DNA of 64,000 bases from Serpens sp964410065. GTDB lineage: Bacteria; Pseudomonadota; Gammaproteobacteria; Pseudomonadales; Pseudomonadaceae. Every line of letters starts with the position of its first letter. The stretch's first letter is position 1. The position numbers and the translations under genes are program-made. The notes below the pieces were generated by a model. The model was not told the origin of the DNA and made no database searches. It saw nothing but the letters and a program-made list of their open reading frames with translations. The stretch lies in the NCBI GenBank assembly GCA_964410065.1, contig CAYPFO010000005.1:29709-93708 (forward strand), written 5' to 3'. This document shows, one piece after another, positions 42,340 to 51,291 of this stretch.

Positions 42340-42621
42340 CTAATCCGGGGTAAATCCTTCCGGACGCTTGCCCTTCAAGTACCAGGCGAAAGCAATGATC
42401 TCCGCGATGCAGCGGTACAGCGCCTCGGGAATCTCGTCGCCCGGTTCCAGACGAGCCAGCAGGCGCAGCAAGTCGGCATTCTCGTAAATGGGCACCTGAT
42501 GCTCACGGGCCAGGGCGAGAATCGCCTCGGCCAGGCCATCCTCGCCCTTGGCGGTCAGGGTGGGGGTGTGCTGGCCGTCGTAGCGCAGGGCGATGGCGTG
42601 GCGGATGTTGTGGTCAGTCAT
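42340..42621 (-). CDS. Stand-alone FlhB C-terminal domain protein
   Basis: The 93-residue protein matches the cytoplasmic C-terminal (FlhB-CC/YscU-type) domain of the flagellar export switch. The segment AIALRYDGQ, then AKGEDGLAEAILALAREHQV and the ending LEPGDEIPEALYRCIAEIIA are diagnostic. The protein begins where autocleaved FlhB would: the NPTH cleavage motif is replaced by NIRH (residues 5-8). There are no membrane helices. Its ATG overlaps the stop of the FliK family gene, so the two are coupled. It probably docks at the export gate in place of FlhB-C. Confidence 0.9.
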   Translation of the reverse strand: MTDHNIRHAIALRYDGQHTPTLTAKGEDGLAEAILALAREHQVPIYENADLLRLLARLEPGDEIPEALYRCIAEIIAFAWYLKGKRPEGFTPD

Positions 42622-44141
42622 GCGTTGTCGTCTATCCAGCGGTGTTCAATACGCGTCACGGACGGCTGCGGCGGTACACCCTCCCGGCAGCTCAGCTCGC
42701 CCACCGTAAGACCCGCGGCCTGCAGCCGCTCGCGCAAGTGTTCCAGTTCTTGCGCAATGAGGGTTGCGGTCTGCGCGTGCGTGGCCCACAGCTGCCCGGA
42801 CAGCCGGCCCTGGCTCAGCTGCGCCTGAACCTGCAGTGCGCCCAAGGGCGAGAGGTCGAAGGCCAAGTCGATCTTCCACAGGCTCTCCCGTTCCGACTCG
42901 CCTTGGCGAGCGTCGGGCTGTTCCTGCTGAATCTTTATCTGCAGTGGAGTGGGCTGATCGCGCAGCGGCAGCTCCATCTGCCACGTGGTGGTCATGGAAT
43001 TTTCCGGTCCGGCCTGGGTCTGCGCCAGACTGGACAGCTGATGGGTCTGCACCCGGGAAATGGCCGCGGCAGCCAGCTTCAGCAGGTTTTGCACATCACC
43101 TTCGCTTTCCAGTTCGGCGGCCAGGCGGCTCGGCAGGGGAAAACTTAGCCCCGGCGCGCGTCCGCTCTGCTGGCCCAATGCACCCAGCAGGCTGCGGGCG
43201 ATGCTCGGCAGGCTGCTGGCCAGGGCGGCGCTGGCGGGCGTGGTGGCCAGCGCCAGGCTGTTCAGCGCGGGCGCCAGTTGGGCAACCAAGCGCAGCAGGT
43301 TGGCCTTGAGGTCTTGGGGCAGGGCGCCCGCCTGGCCGCTTAACAGTCGCTGCTCAAGACCCAGGCCGCTGTTCTTCATCGCCTGTGCCAGTCGTTGCGA
43401 ATCACCCAACTGGCTCAGGGTCGGCAGGCTGTTGTGCAGCTGTTCGACACTCTGGCGCAGCGCGGGTGACAGGTTGTGCGGCTCCAGGCGGGCGAGGGCA
43501 TTGAACACGGCGTGCAGCGAGCCTTGGCGCGAATGTTGGGAGGCCAGCTGTTGCAGCACGTCGAGCTGCTCAAGGCGTGCTCCCAGCGGCAGGAATTGCA
43601 AGGTCTGGCCATCGCGCACCTGGGCGCTGAGCAGACTGCCGACCGGCAGGGGCTGAGCACTTTCCAGCACTAACTGGCGTCCGGCCAGCGGCGGGCTGAG
43701 CACCTGCACAATGATCTGTTGCAGGTTCGTCACGCTGTTCGGCGTGTTGCTCAATACCCGGGCCTGTAGGAGGCTGCCAGCCGGCAGTTGGCTCAGATCC
43801 AGGCGCTGTAATGGAGGCTCTGCCGTCGTGACCAGGCTGGCCAGCAGACGGTTGCCTGCCTGCGCGGTGAGTTGTAGCTGGCTGCCTGCGGGTAGAGCGG
43901 GACTGTCGCCGGTGCGCACCTGGAGCTGGGCGGTGCGTCCATCGGGCAGGGTCAGGCGCAGCGTCAGGTGCTGACCTGAAGAGAGGTCTCGCTGGGCGAT
44001 GACTTCGCCCTGCGCACGTTGGCTGGGCGCGAGCATGGTCTCTAGCGGTTGCAACGCAGTCAGGCTCATGTGCGGAGCCGTCACGGGTGCCGAGCTGCTC
44101 AGGGAGGCCGTGCCGGGTGGGGAAAAATTGATTTCGCTCAT
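42618..44141 (-). CDS. FliK family hook-length control-like protein
   Basis: The 507-residue protein is rich in Gln, Leu, Ser and Ala. Its C-terminal domain (about 375-490) resembles the FliK substrate-switch domain: TTTWQMELPLRDQPTPLQIK, WKIDLAFDLSPLGALQVQAQ and LWATHAQTATLIAQELEHL. The long N-terminal region with repeated LPAGS/LPVGS blocks may span as a ruler. The frame is open 20 codons upstream, but MSEINFSPPG at 44141 is the better start. Pairing with a stand-alone FlhB C-domain fits the FliK-FlhB contact that switches export specificity. A second, main fliK may exist elsewhere. Confidence 0.85.
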   Translation of the reverse strand: MSEINFSPPGTASLSSSAPVTAPHMSLTALQPLETMLAPSQRAQGEVIAQRDLSSGQHLTLRLTLPDGRTAQLQVRTGDSPALPAGSQLQLTAQAGNRLLASLVTTAEPPLQRLDLSQLPAGSLLQARVLSNTPNSVTNLQQIIVQVLSPPLAGRQLVLESAQPLPVGSLLSAQVRDGQTLQFLPLGARLEQLDVLQQLASQHSRQGSLHAVFNALARLEPHNLSPALRQSVEQLHNSLPTLSQLGDSQRLAQAMKNSGLGLEQRLLSGQAGALPQDLKANLLRLVAQLAPALNSLALATTPASAALASSLPSIARSLLGALGQQSGRAPGLSFPLPSRLAAELESEGDVQNLLKLAAAAISRVQTHQLSSLAQTQAGPENSMTTTWQMELPLRDQPTPLQIKIQQEQPDARQGESERESLWKIDLAFDLSPLGALQVQAQLSQGRLSGQLWATHAQTATLIAQELEHLRERLQAAGLTVGELSCREGVPPQPSVTRIEHRWIDDNA

Positions 44142-44183
44142 GAAATGGTTATACGCCCTTACAACCTGCCCCAATTGCTCGCA

Positions 44184-44210
44184 TTGAGTGAGGGGAGTCA
44201 CATGTATAAT
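44184..44210 (+). promoter_or_regulatory. Probable ccm operon promoter
   Basis: A perfect TATAAT (44205-44210) has TTGAGT (44184-44189) 15 bases upstream, a short spacer. It lies in the divergent region between the FliK family gene and ccmA, giving a leader of about 120 bases before the ccmA start. Confidence 0.5.
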
Positions 44211-44338
44211 GCCGCCCCAATCGGATCGGCGCTCCCTTCTTCTCAGGTAACGGCCGCCTCCGGACTGACTTGAGGCACGTGATCGGCAGACACCCCGACG
44301 TGTCGCTGTTTTGTCGCATTTATTTGGATAGGCATGGC

Positions 44339-44974
44339 GTGAGCAGTCCCTTTCTCGAAACCGTAGCGCTGACCTGTGAGCGCGACTGGCGAGTGTTGTT
44401 CGAAGGCCTGGAGCTGCGGCTGCTGCCGGGCGACATGCTGCAGGTCGTCGGCCCCAATGGCAGTGGCAAGACCAGTTTGCTGCGCCTGCTCTGCGGGTTG
44501 ATGCAACCCACCGCCGGTGAAGTGCGCCTGCAAGGCGAGCCGCTGGCCGCCAGGCGCGGCGAGCTGGCGCGCAATCTGCTGTGGATCGGCCACGCCGCCG
44601 GAATCAAGGGCTTGCTCACTCCGGAAGAAAACCTGGCTTGGTTGTGCGCGCTGCATCAGCCGACCGATCACCAGGCGATCCGCCAGGCACTGACGGCGGT
44701 CGGTCTGCGTGGTTTCGAGGATGTACCCAGCCATACGCTGTCCGCCGGACAGCAGCGTCGTGTGGCGCTGGCCAGGCTGTACCTGGAGGCTCCACCCTTG
44801 TGGATTCTCGATGAGCCGTTCACTGCGTTGGACAAGCAAGGCGTGGCGCAACTGGAGGGGCATCTGGCCCGGCATTGCATGCAGGGCGGCATGGTGGTGT
44901 TGACCACTCATCACTCGCTGGGCGAAAAACCTGCCGGCTATCGGGAACTTGATTTAGGGCAGCGCGCAGCATGA
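44339..44974 (+). CDS. ccmA: Heme exporter ATP-binding protein CcmA
   Basis: The 211-residue ATPase of the CcmABCD complex frees holo-CcmE from CcmC. Walker A VGPNGSGKTS lies at about residues 37-46, the signature is LSAGQQRRVALAR and Walker B is WILDEPFTALD. The GTG at 44339 gives the normal family N-terminus (SSPFLETVALTCERD); an upstream in-frame ATG at 44270 would add 23 atypical residues. The stop overlaps ccmB (ATGA). Confidence 0.94.
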   Translation: MSSPFLETVALTCERDWRVLFEGLELRLLPGDMLQVVGPNGSGKTSLLRLLCGLMQPTAGEVRLQGEPLAARRGELARNLLWIGHAAGIKGLLTPEENLAWLCALHQPTDHQAIRQALTAVGLRGFEDVPSHTLSAGQQRRVALARLYLEAPPLWILDEPFTALDKQGVAQLEGHLARHCMQGGMVVLTTHHSLGEKPAGYRELDLGQRAA

Positions 44975-45642
44975 GTAACGTCTTTACCCTGTTGCTCGCG
45001 CGCGAGGCGCGTCTGTTGTTTCGTCGCCCGGCCGAGTTGGCCAATCCGTTGGTCTTCTTCGCCATCGTGATCGCCATGTTTCCCCTGGCGGTAGGGCCTG
45101 AGAGCCAGTTGCTGCAAACGCTTTCACCGGGGCTGGTGTGGGTGGCAGCGCTCTTGGCCGTGCTGCTCTCGCTGGACGGGCTGTTTCGCAGCGACTTCGA
45201 AGACGGTTCGCTGGAGCAGTGGGTCGTTTCGCCGCACCCATTGGCTCTTCTGGTGCTTGCCAAGGTACTGGCACACTGGCTGTTCACCGGGCTGGCGCTG
45301 GTGCTGCTTTCGCCCTTGCTGGCGCTGATGCTGGGGTTGCCGTCGCGCTGCCTGCCGGTATTGCTGGCCACGCTGCTACTCGGTACGCCGATCCTCAGCC
45401 TGCTGGGCGCGGTGGGCGCGGCGCTGACCGTAGGCCTTAAGCGCGGCGGGTTGCTGCTGGCGCTGCTGATTTTGCCGCTGTACATCCCAGTGCTGATTCT
45501 TGGCAGCGGGGCGCTGCAGGCGGACCTGCAAGGATTGCCCACAGCCGGCCACCTGTTGTGGCTGGCCAGTCTGACCGCGCTGGCGGTCACCCTGACCCCT
45601 TTTGCCATTGCTGCCGGTTTGCGGATCAGCGTAGGCGAATAG
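44971..45642 (+). CDS. ccmB: Heme exporter membrane protein CcmB
   Basis: The 223-residue protein has six predicted membrane helices and the family start FTLLLAREARLLFRRPAELA, then LVFFAIVIAMFPLAVGPE and LDGLFRSDFEDGSLEQWVVS. It is the permease partner of CcmA. Its ATG overlaps the ccmA stop. The 84 bases before ccmC contain no ORF. Confidence 0.95.
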   Translation: MSNVFTLLLAREARLLFRRPAELANPLVFFAIVIAMFPLAVGPESQLLQTLSPGLVWVAALLAVLLSLDGLFRSDFEDGSLEQWVVSPHPLALLVLAKVLAHWLFTGLALVLLSPLLALMLGLPSRCLPVLLATLLLGTPILSLLGAVGAALTVGLKRGGLLLALLILPLYIPVLILGSGALQADLQGLPTAGHLLWLASLTALAVTLTPFAIAAGLRISVGE

Positions 45643-45726
45643 GATTTACATGGCGCACCGGGCGCCACTTGATATGACGAAAGGGCCGGGCGGCGATCCG
45701 GTGCCGCGATCCTTAAGAGTGTTGCA

Positions 45727-46482
45727 ATGAACTGGACATGGTTTCACAAGCTGGGTTCGCCCAAATGGTTCTACGAAATCAGTGGTCGCTGGCTGCCCTG
45801 GCTGGGCGCGGCGGCCGTGCTGCTGCTGGTCGTCGGCACCGTTTGGGGCTTGGCATTTGCACCGCAGGACTACCAGCAGGGCAACAGCTTCAGAATCATC
45901 TATATCCACGTGCCCGCGGCCATTCTCGCCCAGTCGATTTACCTGATGCTGGCGGTTGCTGGCGTAGTCGGCCTCGTGTGGAAGATGAAGCTGGCCGACG
46001 TCGCCTTGCAGCAAGCCGCACCGCTTGGCGCCTGGATGACCGTGATCGCCCTGGTGACCGGTGCGGTATGGGGCAAGCCGACCTGGGGCGCCTGGTGGGT
46101 GTGGGATGCGCGCCTGACCTCGATGCTGATCCTGCTGTTCCTGTATTTCGGCGTCATCGCCCTGGGCAACGCGATCACCAACCGCGACAGCGCCGCCAAG
46201 GCGTGCGCCGTACTGGCCATCGTCGGCGTGGTCAACATTCCGATCATCAAGTACTCGGTGGACTGGTGGAACACGCTGCACCAGCCGGCCACCTTCAAGC
46301 TCACCGAGAAGCCGGCGATGCCGATGGAAATGTGGCTGCCGTTGCTGGTCATGGTCATCGGCTTTTACTGCTTTCTGGGCACAGTGGTGTTGATGCGCAT
46401 GCGCCTTGAAGTACTCAAACGTGAATCGCGCAGCAGCTGGGTAAAGGCCGAGCTGCGTGCCCAACTGGAGGGACGCCGGTGA
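45727..46482 (+). CDS. ccmC: Heme lyase CcmC
   Basis: The 251-residue inner-membrane protein loads heme onto CcmE. It has six predicted helices, the tryptophan-rich WWD motif TWGAWWVWDARLTSMLILLF (about residues 119-138) and periplasmic His ligands in IYIHVPAAI and the later NTLHQPATF. The stop overlaps the ccmD start by four bases (GTGA). Confidence 0.96.
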   Translation: MNWTWFHKLGSPKWFYEISGRWLPWLGAAAVLLLVVGTVWGLAFAPQDYQQGNSFRIIYIHVPAAILAQSIYLMLAVAGVVGLVWKMKLADVALQQAAPLGAWMTVIALVTGAVWGKPTWGAWWVWDARLTSMLILLFLYFGVIALGNAITNRDSAAKACAVLAIVGVVNIPIIKYSVDWWNTLHQPATFKLTEKPAMPMEMWLPLLVMVIGFYCFLGTVVLMRMRLEVLKRESRSSWVKAELRAQLEGRR

Positions 46483-46655
46483 ATTTCGCCTCCTTCTCCG
46501 AATTTGTCGCCATGGGCAACCATGGTTTGTATGTGTGGACGAGCTATGGCATCAGCCTGGCCGTCATCCTGCTCAACGTCGCCCAGCCGTTGCTGGCGCG
46601 CCGGCGTTATCTGCAAGAAGAGGCGCGTCGTCTGCGCCGGGAGGAAATGAAGTGA
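46479..46655 (+). CDS. ccmD: Heme exporter accessory protein CcmD
   Basis: This short gene encodes 58 residues from a GTG overlapping the ccmC stop. The N-terminus has FSEFVAMGNHGLYVWTSYG, the typical CcmD start, followed by one membrane helix (about residues 22-39) and a basic, charged tail ARRRYLQEEARRLRREEMK. CcmD holds CcmC and CcmE together and aids release of holo-CcmE. It ends with its stop inside the ccmE start (GTGA). Confidence 0.93.
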   Translation: MNFASFSEFVAMGNHGLYVWTSYGISLAVILLNVAQPLLARRRYLQEEARRLRREEMK

Positions 46656-47107
46656 ATCCTGTGCGCAAGAAGCGTCTGATCATTGTGCTGGCCATCATCG
46701 TCGGGGTTGGCGCTGCGGTCGGCCTGGCCTTGTCGGCGCTGCAGCAGAACATCAACCTGTTTTACACCCCGACGCAAATCGCCAACGGCGAAGTGCCGGA
46801 AGGTGTGCGCATTCGTGCCGGCGGCATGGTCAAGGAGGGCTCGTTGAGCCGTTCCGAAGACTCGTTGCTGGTGGAGTTCGTGGTCGGGGATGGCGCTGAG
46901 GAAGTAACCATGCGTTACCAGGGCATCCTGCCCGACCTGTTCCGCGAGGGGCAGGGCATCGTTGCCCTTGGCCGGTTGAATGCCGACGGCGTGCTGATTG
47001 CCGACGAGGTACTGGCCAAGCATGACGAAAACTACATGCCGCCGGAAGTGACCCAGGCCTTGGAGCAGAGCGCCAAGCTGCAGAATAACGCGGAGGCGAT
47101 CCAATGA
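46652..47107 (+). CDS. ccmE: Heme chaperone CcmE
   Basis: The 151-residue protein carries heme in the periplasm by a covalent bond to His124, seen in LAKHDENYMPPEV. An N-terminal helix (about residues 8-28) anchors an OB-fold domain with LFYTPTQIANGEVPEGVRIR and GGMVKEGSL. The GTG at 46652 overlaps the ccmD stop. The HxxxY motif is intact. The C-terminal 20 residues are variable. The stop overlaps the ccmF start. Confidence 0.95.
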   Translation: MNPVRKKRLIIVLAIIVGVGAAVGLALSALQQNINLFYTPTQIANGEVPEGVRIRAGGMVKEGSLSRSEDSLLVEFVVGDGAEEVTMRYQGILPDLFREGQGIVALGRLNADGVLIADEVLAKHDENYMPPEVTQALEQSAKLQNNAEAIQ

Positions 47108-49077
47108 TCCCTGAGCTTGGCCACCTGGCCCTGATTCTCGCCTTTTGCCTGGCCATTGTGCAGTCCACGCTGCCGCTGATCGGCGCGTGGCGCGGTGATC
47201 GCGTCTGGATGGGCCTGGCGCAGCCGGCGGCCTGGGGGCAATTCTTCTTCCTCACGGTGTCCCTGGCCTGCCTGACCTACGCGTTTCTGGTCGACGATTT
47301 CTCGGTCGCCTATGTCGCCCAAAACTCCAACAGCGCGTTGCCCTGGATCTTCAAGTTCAGTGCCGTGTGGGGTGCCCACGAAGGCTCGTTGCTGCTGTGG
47401 GCCTTTATTCTCGCGGGCTGGACGTTCGCCGTGGCGGTGTTCTCCCGGCAGTTGCCGGAAGAAATGCTGGCCCGTGTGCTGGCGGTGATGGGCATCATCA
47501 GTATCGGTTTCCTGCTGTTTCTGATCATGACCTCCAACCCCTTCGAGCGCCTGCTGCCGCAAGCGCCGATGGATGGCCGCGACCTCAATCCGCTGCTGCA
47601 GGACTTCGGCCTGATCGTCCATCCGCCGATGCTCTACATGGGTTACGTCGGCTTCTCGGTGGCCTTCGCCTTCGCCATTGCCGCACTGTTGGGTGGGCGC
47701 CTGGACGCTGCCTGGGCGCGCTGGTCGCGTCCCTGGACGCTGATTGCCTGGGCGAGTCTGGGCATCGGAATCGTGCTCGGCTCCTGGTGGGCCTATTACG
47801 AACTGGGCTGGGGCGGCTGGTGGTTCTGGGACCCGGTGGAAAACGCATCCTTCATGCCCTGGCTGGTGGGTACGGCGCTGATTCACTCGCTGGCGGTCAC
47901 CGAAAAGCGTGGCGTGTTCAAGAGCTGGACGGTGCTGTTGGCAATTGCCGCGTTCTCGCTGAGCCTGCTGGGTACCTTCCTGGTGCGCTCCGGCGTACTT
48001 ACTTCGGTACACGCCTTCGCGGCCGATCCGGAGCGGGGCGCGTTCATTCTGGTGTTCCTGCTCATTGTGGTCGGCGCCTCGCTGGCGCTGTTCGCGCTGC
48101 GCGCGCCCGTGGTCAAGAGTCAGGTCGGCTTTGCCCTGTGGTCCCGCGAGACACTGTTGCTGGTCAATAATCTGGTGCTGGTGGTGGCCACCGCGATGAT
48201 TCTGCTCGGCACGCTGTATCCGCTGCTGCTGGATGCGTTGACCGGCGCCAAGCTGTCGGTCGGCCCGCCGTACTTCAACGCCATGTTCCTGCCGCTGATG
48301 GCGATCCTCATGCTGGCCATGGCGGTGGGTGTGCTGGTGCGCTGGAAAGACACGCCGATGAAGTGGCTGTTGGGCATGCTCACGCCGGTGCTGATCGGCA
48401 GTGCGGTGCTCGGTGGTCTGGCATCCGTGCTGCTGGGCGACTTCCATTGGGCGGTGCTGGCCGTGTGCTTGCTGGCAGCCTGGGTGGTGCTTGCCAGCGT
48501 GCGCGACCTGCTCGACAAGACCCGCCATAAAGGCTTGTTCAAAGGCATGCGCAGCCTCACGCGCAGCTACTGGGGCATGCACCTGGCCCACCTGGGGATC
48601 GCCGTGTGTGCCATCGGCGTGGTGCTTTCCACCTTGCAGAGCGCCGAGCGTGACTTGCGCATGGCGCCAGGCGAGTCCCTGGAGTTGGCCGGCTATCGCT
48701 TCGTCTTTGAAGGCGCGGTGCACCATGAGGGTCCCAACTTCACCTCCGACAGGGCTACCTTGCGCGTATTCGAGGACGACAAGCAGATTGCCGTGCTGCA
48801 CCCCGAAAAACGCCTGTACACCGTGCAGATGATGCCGATGACCGAAGCTGGCATCGATCCGGGTCTGTTCCGTGATCTCTATGTCGCCCTCGGCGAACCG
48901 CTAGAAAATGGCGCCTGGGCCGTGCGCTTGCACGTCAAACCGTATGTGCGCTGGATCTGGCTCGGCGGGCTGATGATGGCCTTCGGCGGCGTGCTGGCTG
49001 CGCTGGATCGCCGTTACCGCGTCAAGGTCAAGAGCCGCGTACGGGAAACCTTGGGCCTGACAGGAGTTCCGGCATGA
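47104..49077 (+). CDS. ccmF: Cytochrome c heme lyase subunit CcmF
   Basis: The 657-residue protein has about 15 membrane helices and takes heme from CcmE to apocytochrome c with CcmH and CcmI. The WWD motif is WGGWWFWDPVENASFMPWL (about residues 236-254). Conserved His-bearing segments are VWGAHEGSLLLWAF, LIVHPPMLYMGYVGF and YWGMHLAHLGIAV. ATG overlaps the ccmE stop and the stop overlaps ccmG. Confidence 0.96.
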   Translation: MIPELGHLALILAFCLAIVQSTLPLIGAWRGDRVWMGLAQPAAWGQFFFLTVSLACLTYAFLVDDFSVAYVAQNSNSALPWIFKFSAVWGAHEGSLLLWAFILAGWTFAVAVFSRQLPEEMLARVLAVMGIISIGFLLFLIMTSNPFERLLPQAPMDGRDLNPLLQDFGLIVHPPMLYMGYVGFSVAFAFAIAALLGGRLDAAWARWSRPWTLIAWASLGIGIVLGSWWAYYELGWGGWWFWDPVENASFMPWLVGTALIHSLAVTEKRGVFKSWTVLLAIAAFSLSLLGTFLVRSGVLTSVHAFAADPERGAFILVFLLIVVGASLALFALRAPVVKSQVGFALWSRETLLLVNNLVLVVATAMILLGTLYPLLLDALTGAKLSVGPPYFNAMFLPLMAILMLAMAVGVLVRWKDTPMKWLLGMLTPVLIGSAVLGGLASVLLGDFHWAVLAVCLLAAWVVLASVRDLLDKTRHKGLFKGMRSLTRSYWGMHLAHLGIAVCAIGVVLSTLQSAERDLRMAPGESLELAGYRFVFEGAVHHEGPNFTSDRATLRVFEDDKQIAVLHPEKRLYTVQMMPMTEAGIDPGLFRDLYVALGEPLENGAWAVRLHVKPYVRWIWLGGLMMAFGGVLAALDRRYRVKVKSRVRETLGLTGVPA

Positions 49078-49601
49078 AGCGTGGATTGTTGTTGATTCCG
49101 TTGGCGCTCTTTCTGATTGTCGCGGCCTTCCTGGCCAAAGGGTTGTTTCTCAACCCCCAGGAGCTGCCTTCAGCCCTCATCGGCAAGCCGTTCCCCGCCT
49201 TTGAGTTGCTGAGTGTGCACGAAGGCGAGGCGGTGACCCGTGACGCGCTGCTCGGCAAACCGGCGCTGGTCAACGTCTGGGCGACCTGGTGCCCGACCTG
49301 CCGAGCCGAGCATGAAACGCTCAATATGCTGGCCAGTCAGGGTGTGGTGATCCATGGCGTCAATTACAAGGACGACAACGCTGCGGCGCGCAGGTGGCTG
49401 ACGCAGCTGCTCGATCCCTATCAGATCAACATTGAAGACAGAGTCGGCAGCCTGGGACTCGACCTGGGTGTCTACGGTGCGCCGGAGACCTTCCTGATCG
49501 ACAAGAACGGCATCATCCGCCACAAGTACGTCGGTGCCATTGATGAACGCGTCTGGCGCCAGCAATTGGCGCCGCTCTATCAGGAGCTGCTAGACGAATG
49601 A
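49074..49601 (+). CDS. ccmG: Thiol-disulfide oxidoreductase CcmG (DsbE)
   Basis: The 175-residue protein has an N-terminal anchor (about residues 4-25) and a periplasmic thioredoxin fold with the active site WATWCPTCRAEH (Cys73, Cys76) and cis-Pro loop GAPETFLIDKNG. It keeps the CxxCH motif of apocytochrome c reduced. It overlaps ccmF and ccmH by four bases each. Confidence 0.95.
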   Translation: MKRGLLLIPLALFLIVAAFLAKGLFLNPQELPSALIGKPFPAFELLSVHEGEAVTRDALLGKPALVNVWATWCPTCRAEHETLNMLASQGVVIHGVNYKDDNAAARRWLTQLLDPYQINIEDRVGSLGLDLGVYGAPETFLIDKNGIIRHKYVGAIDERVWRQQLAPLYQELLDE

Positions 49602-50071
49602 AACGTTTGCTTGCCGCCGTGTTGTGCAGCCTGGCGCTTTCCGGCATGGCCTGGGCCGCCATCGATACCTACGAGTTTGCCAGCGAGGCCGAGCGTCAGC
49701 GCTTTCGCACGCTGACCTTCGAATTGCGCTGCCCCAAGTGTCAGAACCAGAACATCGCCGATTCCGACGCGCCGATCGCCATGGACCTGCGCCGGGAAAT
49801 CTACCGCATGATGGGCGAAGGCCAGAGCGACAAGCAGATCGTTGACTATCTGGTGGCGCGCTACGGTGACTTCGTGCTCTACAACCCGCCGGTGGAAATC
49901 CGCACGTTGTTGCTTTGGTACGGCCCCTGGGCATTGCTCGGTGGTGGCCTGCTGGTGTTGCTGACGATTGTCGTGCGTAAGCGCAAGGTGGAAAACGCAC
50001 CGCAAAAAGCCCTGCTGTCCGCCGAAGAGCAGCAGCGTCTCTCTCAATTGCTGGATAAGAAAGACTCATGA
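49598..50071 (+). CDS. ccmH: Cytochrome c maturation protein CcmH
   Basis: The 157-residue protein has a signal peptide (about 1-20), the redox motif LRCPKCQNQNIADSDA (Cys45, Cys48) and one C-terminal membrane helix (about 103-122). It handles apocytochrome c thiols with CcmG. Here CcmH and CcmI are separate genes, the Pseudomonas arrangement, and not fused as in E. coli. Confidence 0.95.
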   Translation: MKRLLAAVLCSLALSGMAWAAIDTYEFASEAERQRFRTLTFELRCPKCQNQNIADSDAPIAMDLRREIYRMMGEGQSDKQIVDYLVARYGDFVLYNPPVEIRTLLLWYGPWALLGGGLLVLLTIVVRKRKVENAPQKALLSAEEQQRLSQLLDKKDS

Positions 50072-51261
50072 TCGATTTCTGGCTTGCCGCCACCCTGTTG
50101 TTGCTGGTGGCCCTGGCGTTTCTCCTGCTTCCGCTCTTGCGCGGCCGTGGTGCCCAGCGCGAGGAAGACCGCACCGCTCTTAACGTGGCCTTGTACGAGG
50201 AGCGTGTGGCCGAGCTGAAGACTCAGCATGCAGCCGGCACTCTGAACGACGAACAACTGGCCGCAGGCAAGGCCGAAGCCGGTCGCGAGCTGCTGGCCGA
50301 CACCGAAGGTGCGCAGGTGCAGCGCAGCGCGCATCTGGGTCGCGCCGTGCCCTGGCTGGCAGCGGTGATGGTGCCGGTGCTGGGCCTTGGCCTCTACCTC
50401 TATTGGGGTGCCAGTGACAAGGTGGAGCTGGCCCGACAATTCGACCAGGCGCCGCATTCGATGAGTGAAATGGTCGCCCGTCTGGAGCAGGCCGTGAAGG
50501 CCCAGCCGGAAGCCGCTGAAGGCTGGTACTACTTGGCTCGTGCCTACATGGTCGAAGAGCGTCCAGCCGATGCGGCCAAGGCGTTCGAGCGCACCGTGTC
50601 GCTGGCAGGCCGCGATCCCGCCTTGCTGGGTCAATGGGCGCAGGCGCTGTACTTCGCCGGCGCTCAGCAGTGGACCGAGCAGATCCAGGCGCTGACTGAT
50701 GAAGCGCTGCGCATCGATCCCCAGGAAACGACAACCTTGGGCCTGCTCGGTATTTCTGCTTTCGAGGCGGGGCGTTTCGCCGAGGCGGTCGAGTACTGGC
50801 AGCGACTGGTCGCCACCTTGCCGGCCGATGATCCGTCGCGTGCGGCGATCCAGGGTGGTATCGAGCGGGCCCGTGCCCAGGCTGGCGACCAGCCGCAGGA
50901 CGCCAAGGCTGCCCCGGCAAATGTCCAGCTCAAAATGCGGGTAGAGCTGGGTGCTCATGTACGCGATCAGGTACAGCCGGGTGATAGCGTGTTCATCTTC
51001 GCCCGTGCCGTCGACGGTCCGCCCGCACCCCTGGCTGCCAGGCGTCTGAGCGTCGCCGAGCTGCCGGTTGAGCTGACCTTCAGCGACGCCGATGCAATGT
51101 TGCCGCAGTTGCGCTTGTCCAACTTCCCGAAGGTCGAGCTGGTGGCGCGCATTTCCCGCGCCGGTGACCCGCAGAGCGGTGAGTGGATCGGGCGTAGCCA
51201 GGCGGTGGATTCCAGCAGCACGCAGCTCCAGCAACTGGTCATCGATCAATCCGAAAAGTAA
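50068..51261 (+). CDS. ccmI: Cytochrome c biogenesis protein CcmI
   Basis: The 397-residue protein has two membrane helices (about residues 3-24 and 92-112), a TPR region (about 125-260) that binds the C-terminal helix of apocytochrome c, and a C-terminal beta domain starting VQLKMRVELGAHVRDQVQPG. The TPR segment AEGWYYLARAYMVEERPADA is typical. It overlaps ccmH by four bases and is the last gene of the operon. Confidence 0.93.
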   Translation: MIDFWLAATLLLLVALAFLLLPLLRGRGAQREEDRTALNVALYEERVAELKTQHAAGTLNDEQLAAGKAEAGRELLADTEGAQVQRSAHLGRAVPWLAAVMVPVLGLGLYLYWGASDKVELARQFDQAPHSMSEMVARLEQAVKAQPEAAEGWYYLARAYMVEERPADAAKAFERTVSLAGRDPALLGQWAQALYFAGAQQWTEQIQALTDEALRIDPQETTTLGLLGISAFEAGRFAEAVEYWQRLVATLPADDPSRAAIQGGIERARAQAGDQPQDAKAAPANVQLKMRVELGAHVRDQVQPGDSVFIFARAVDGPPAPLAARRLSVAELPVELTFSDADAMLPQLRLSNFPKVELVARISRAGDPQSGEWIGRSQAVDSSSTQLQQLVIDQSEK

Positions 51262-51291
51262 CAGTCGGCACCCGCCGGCCTTGGAGACAAG

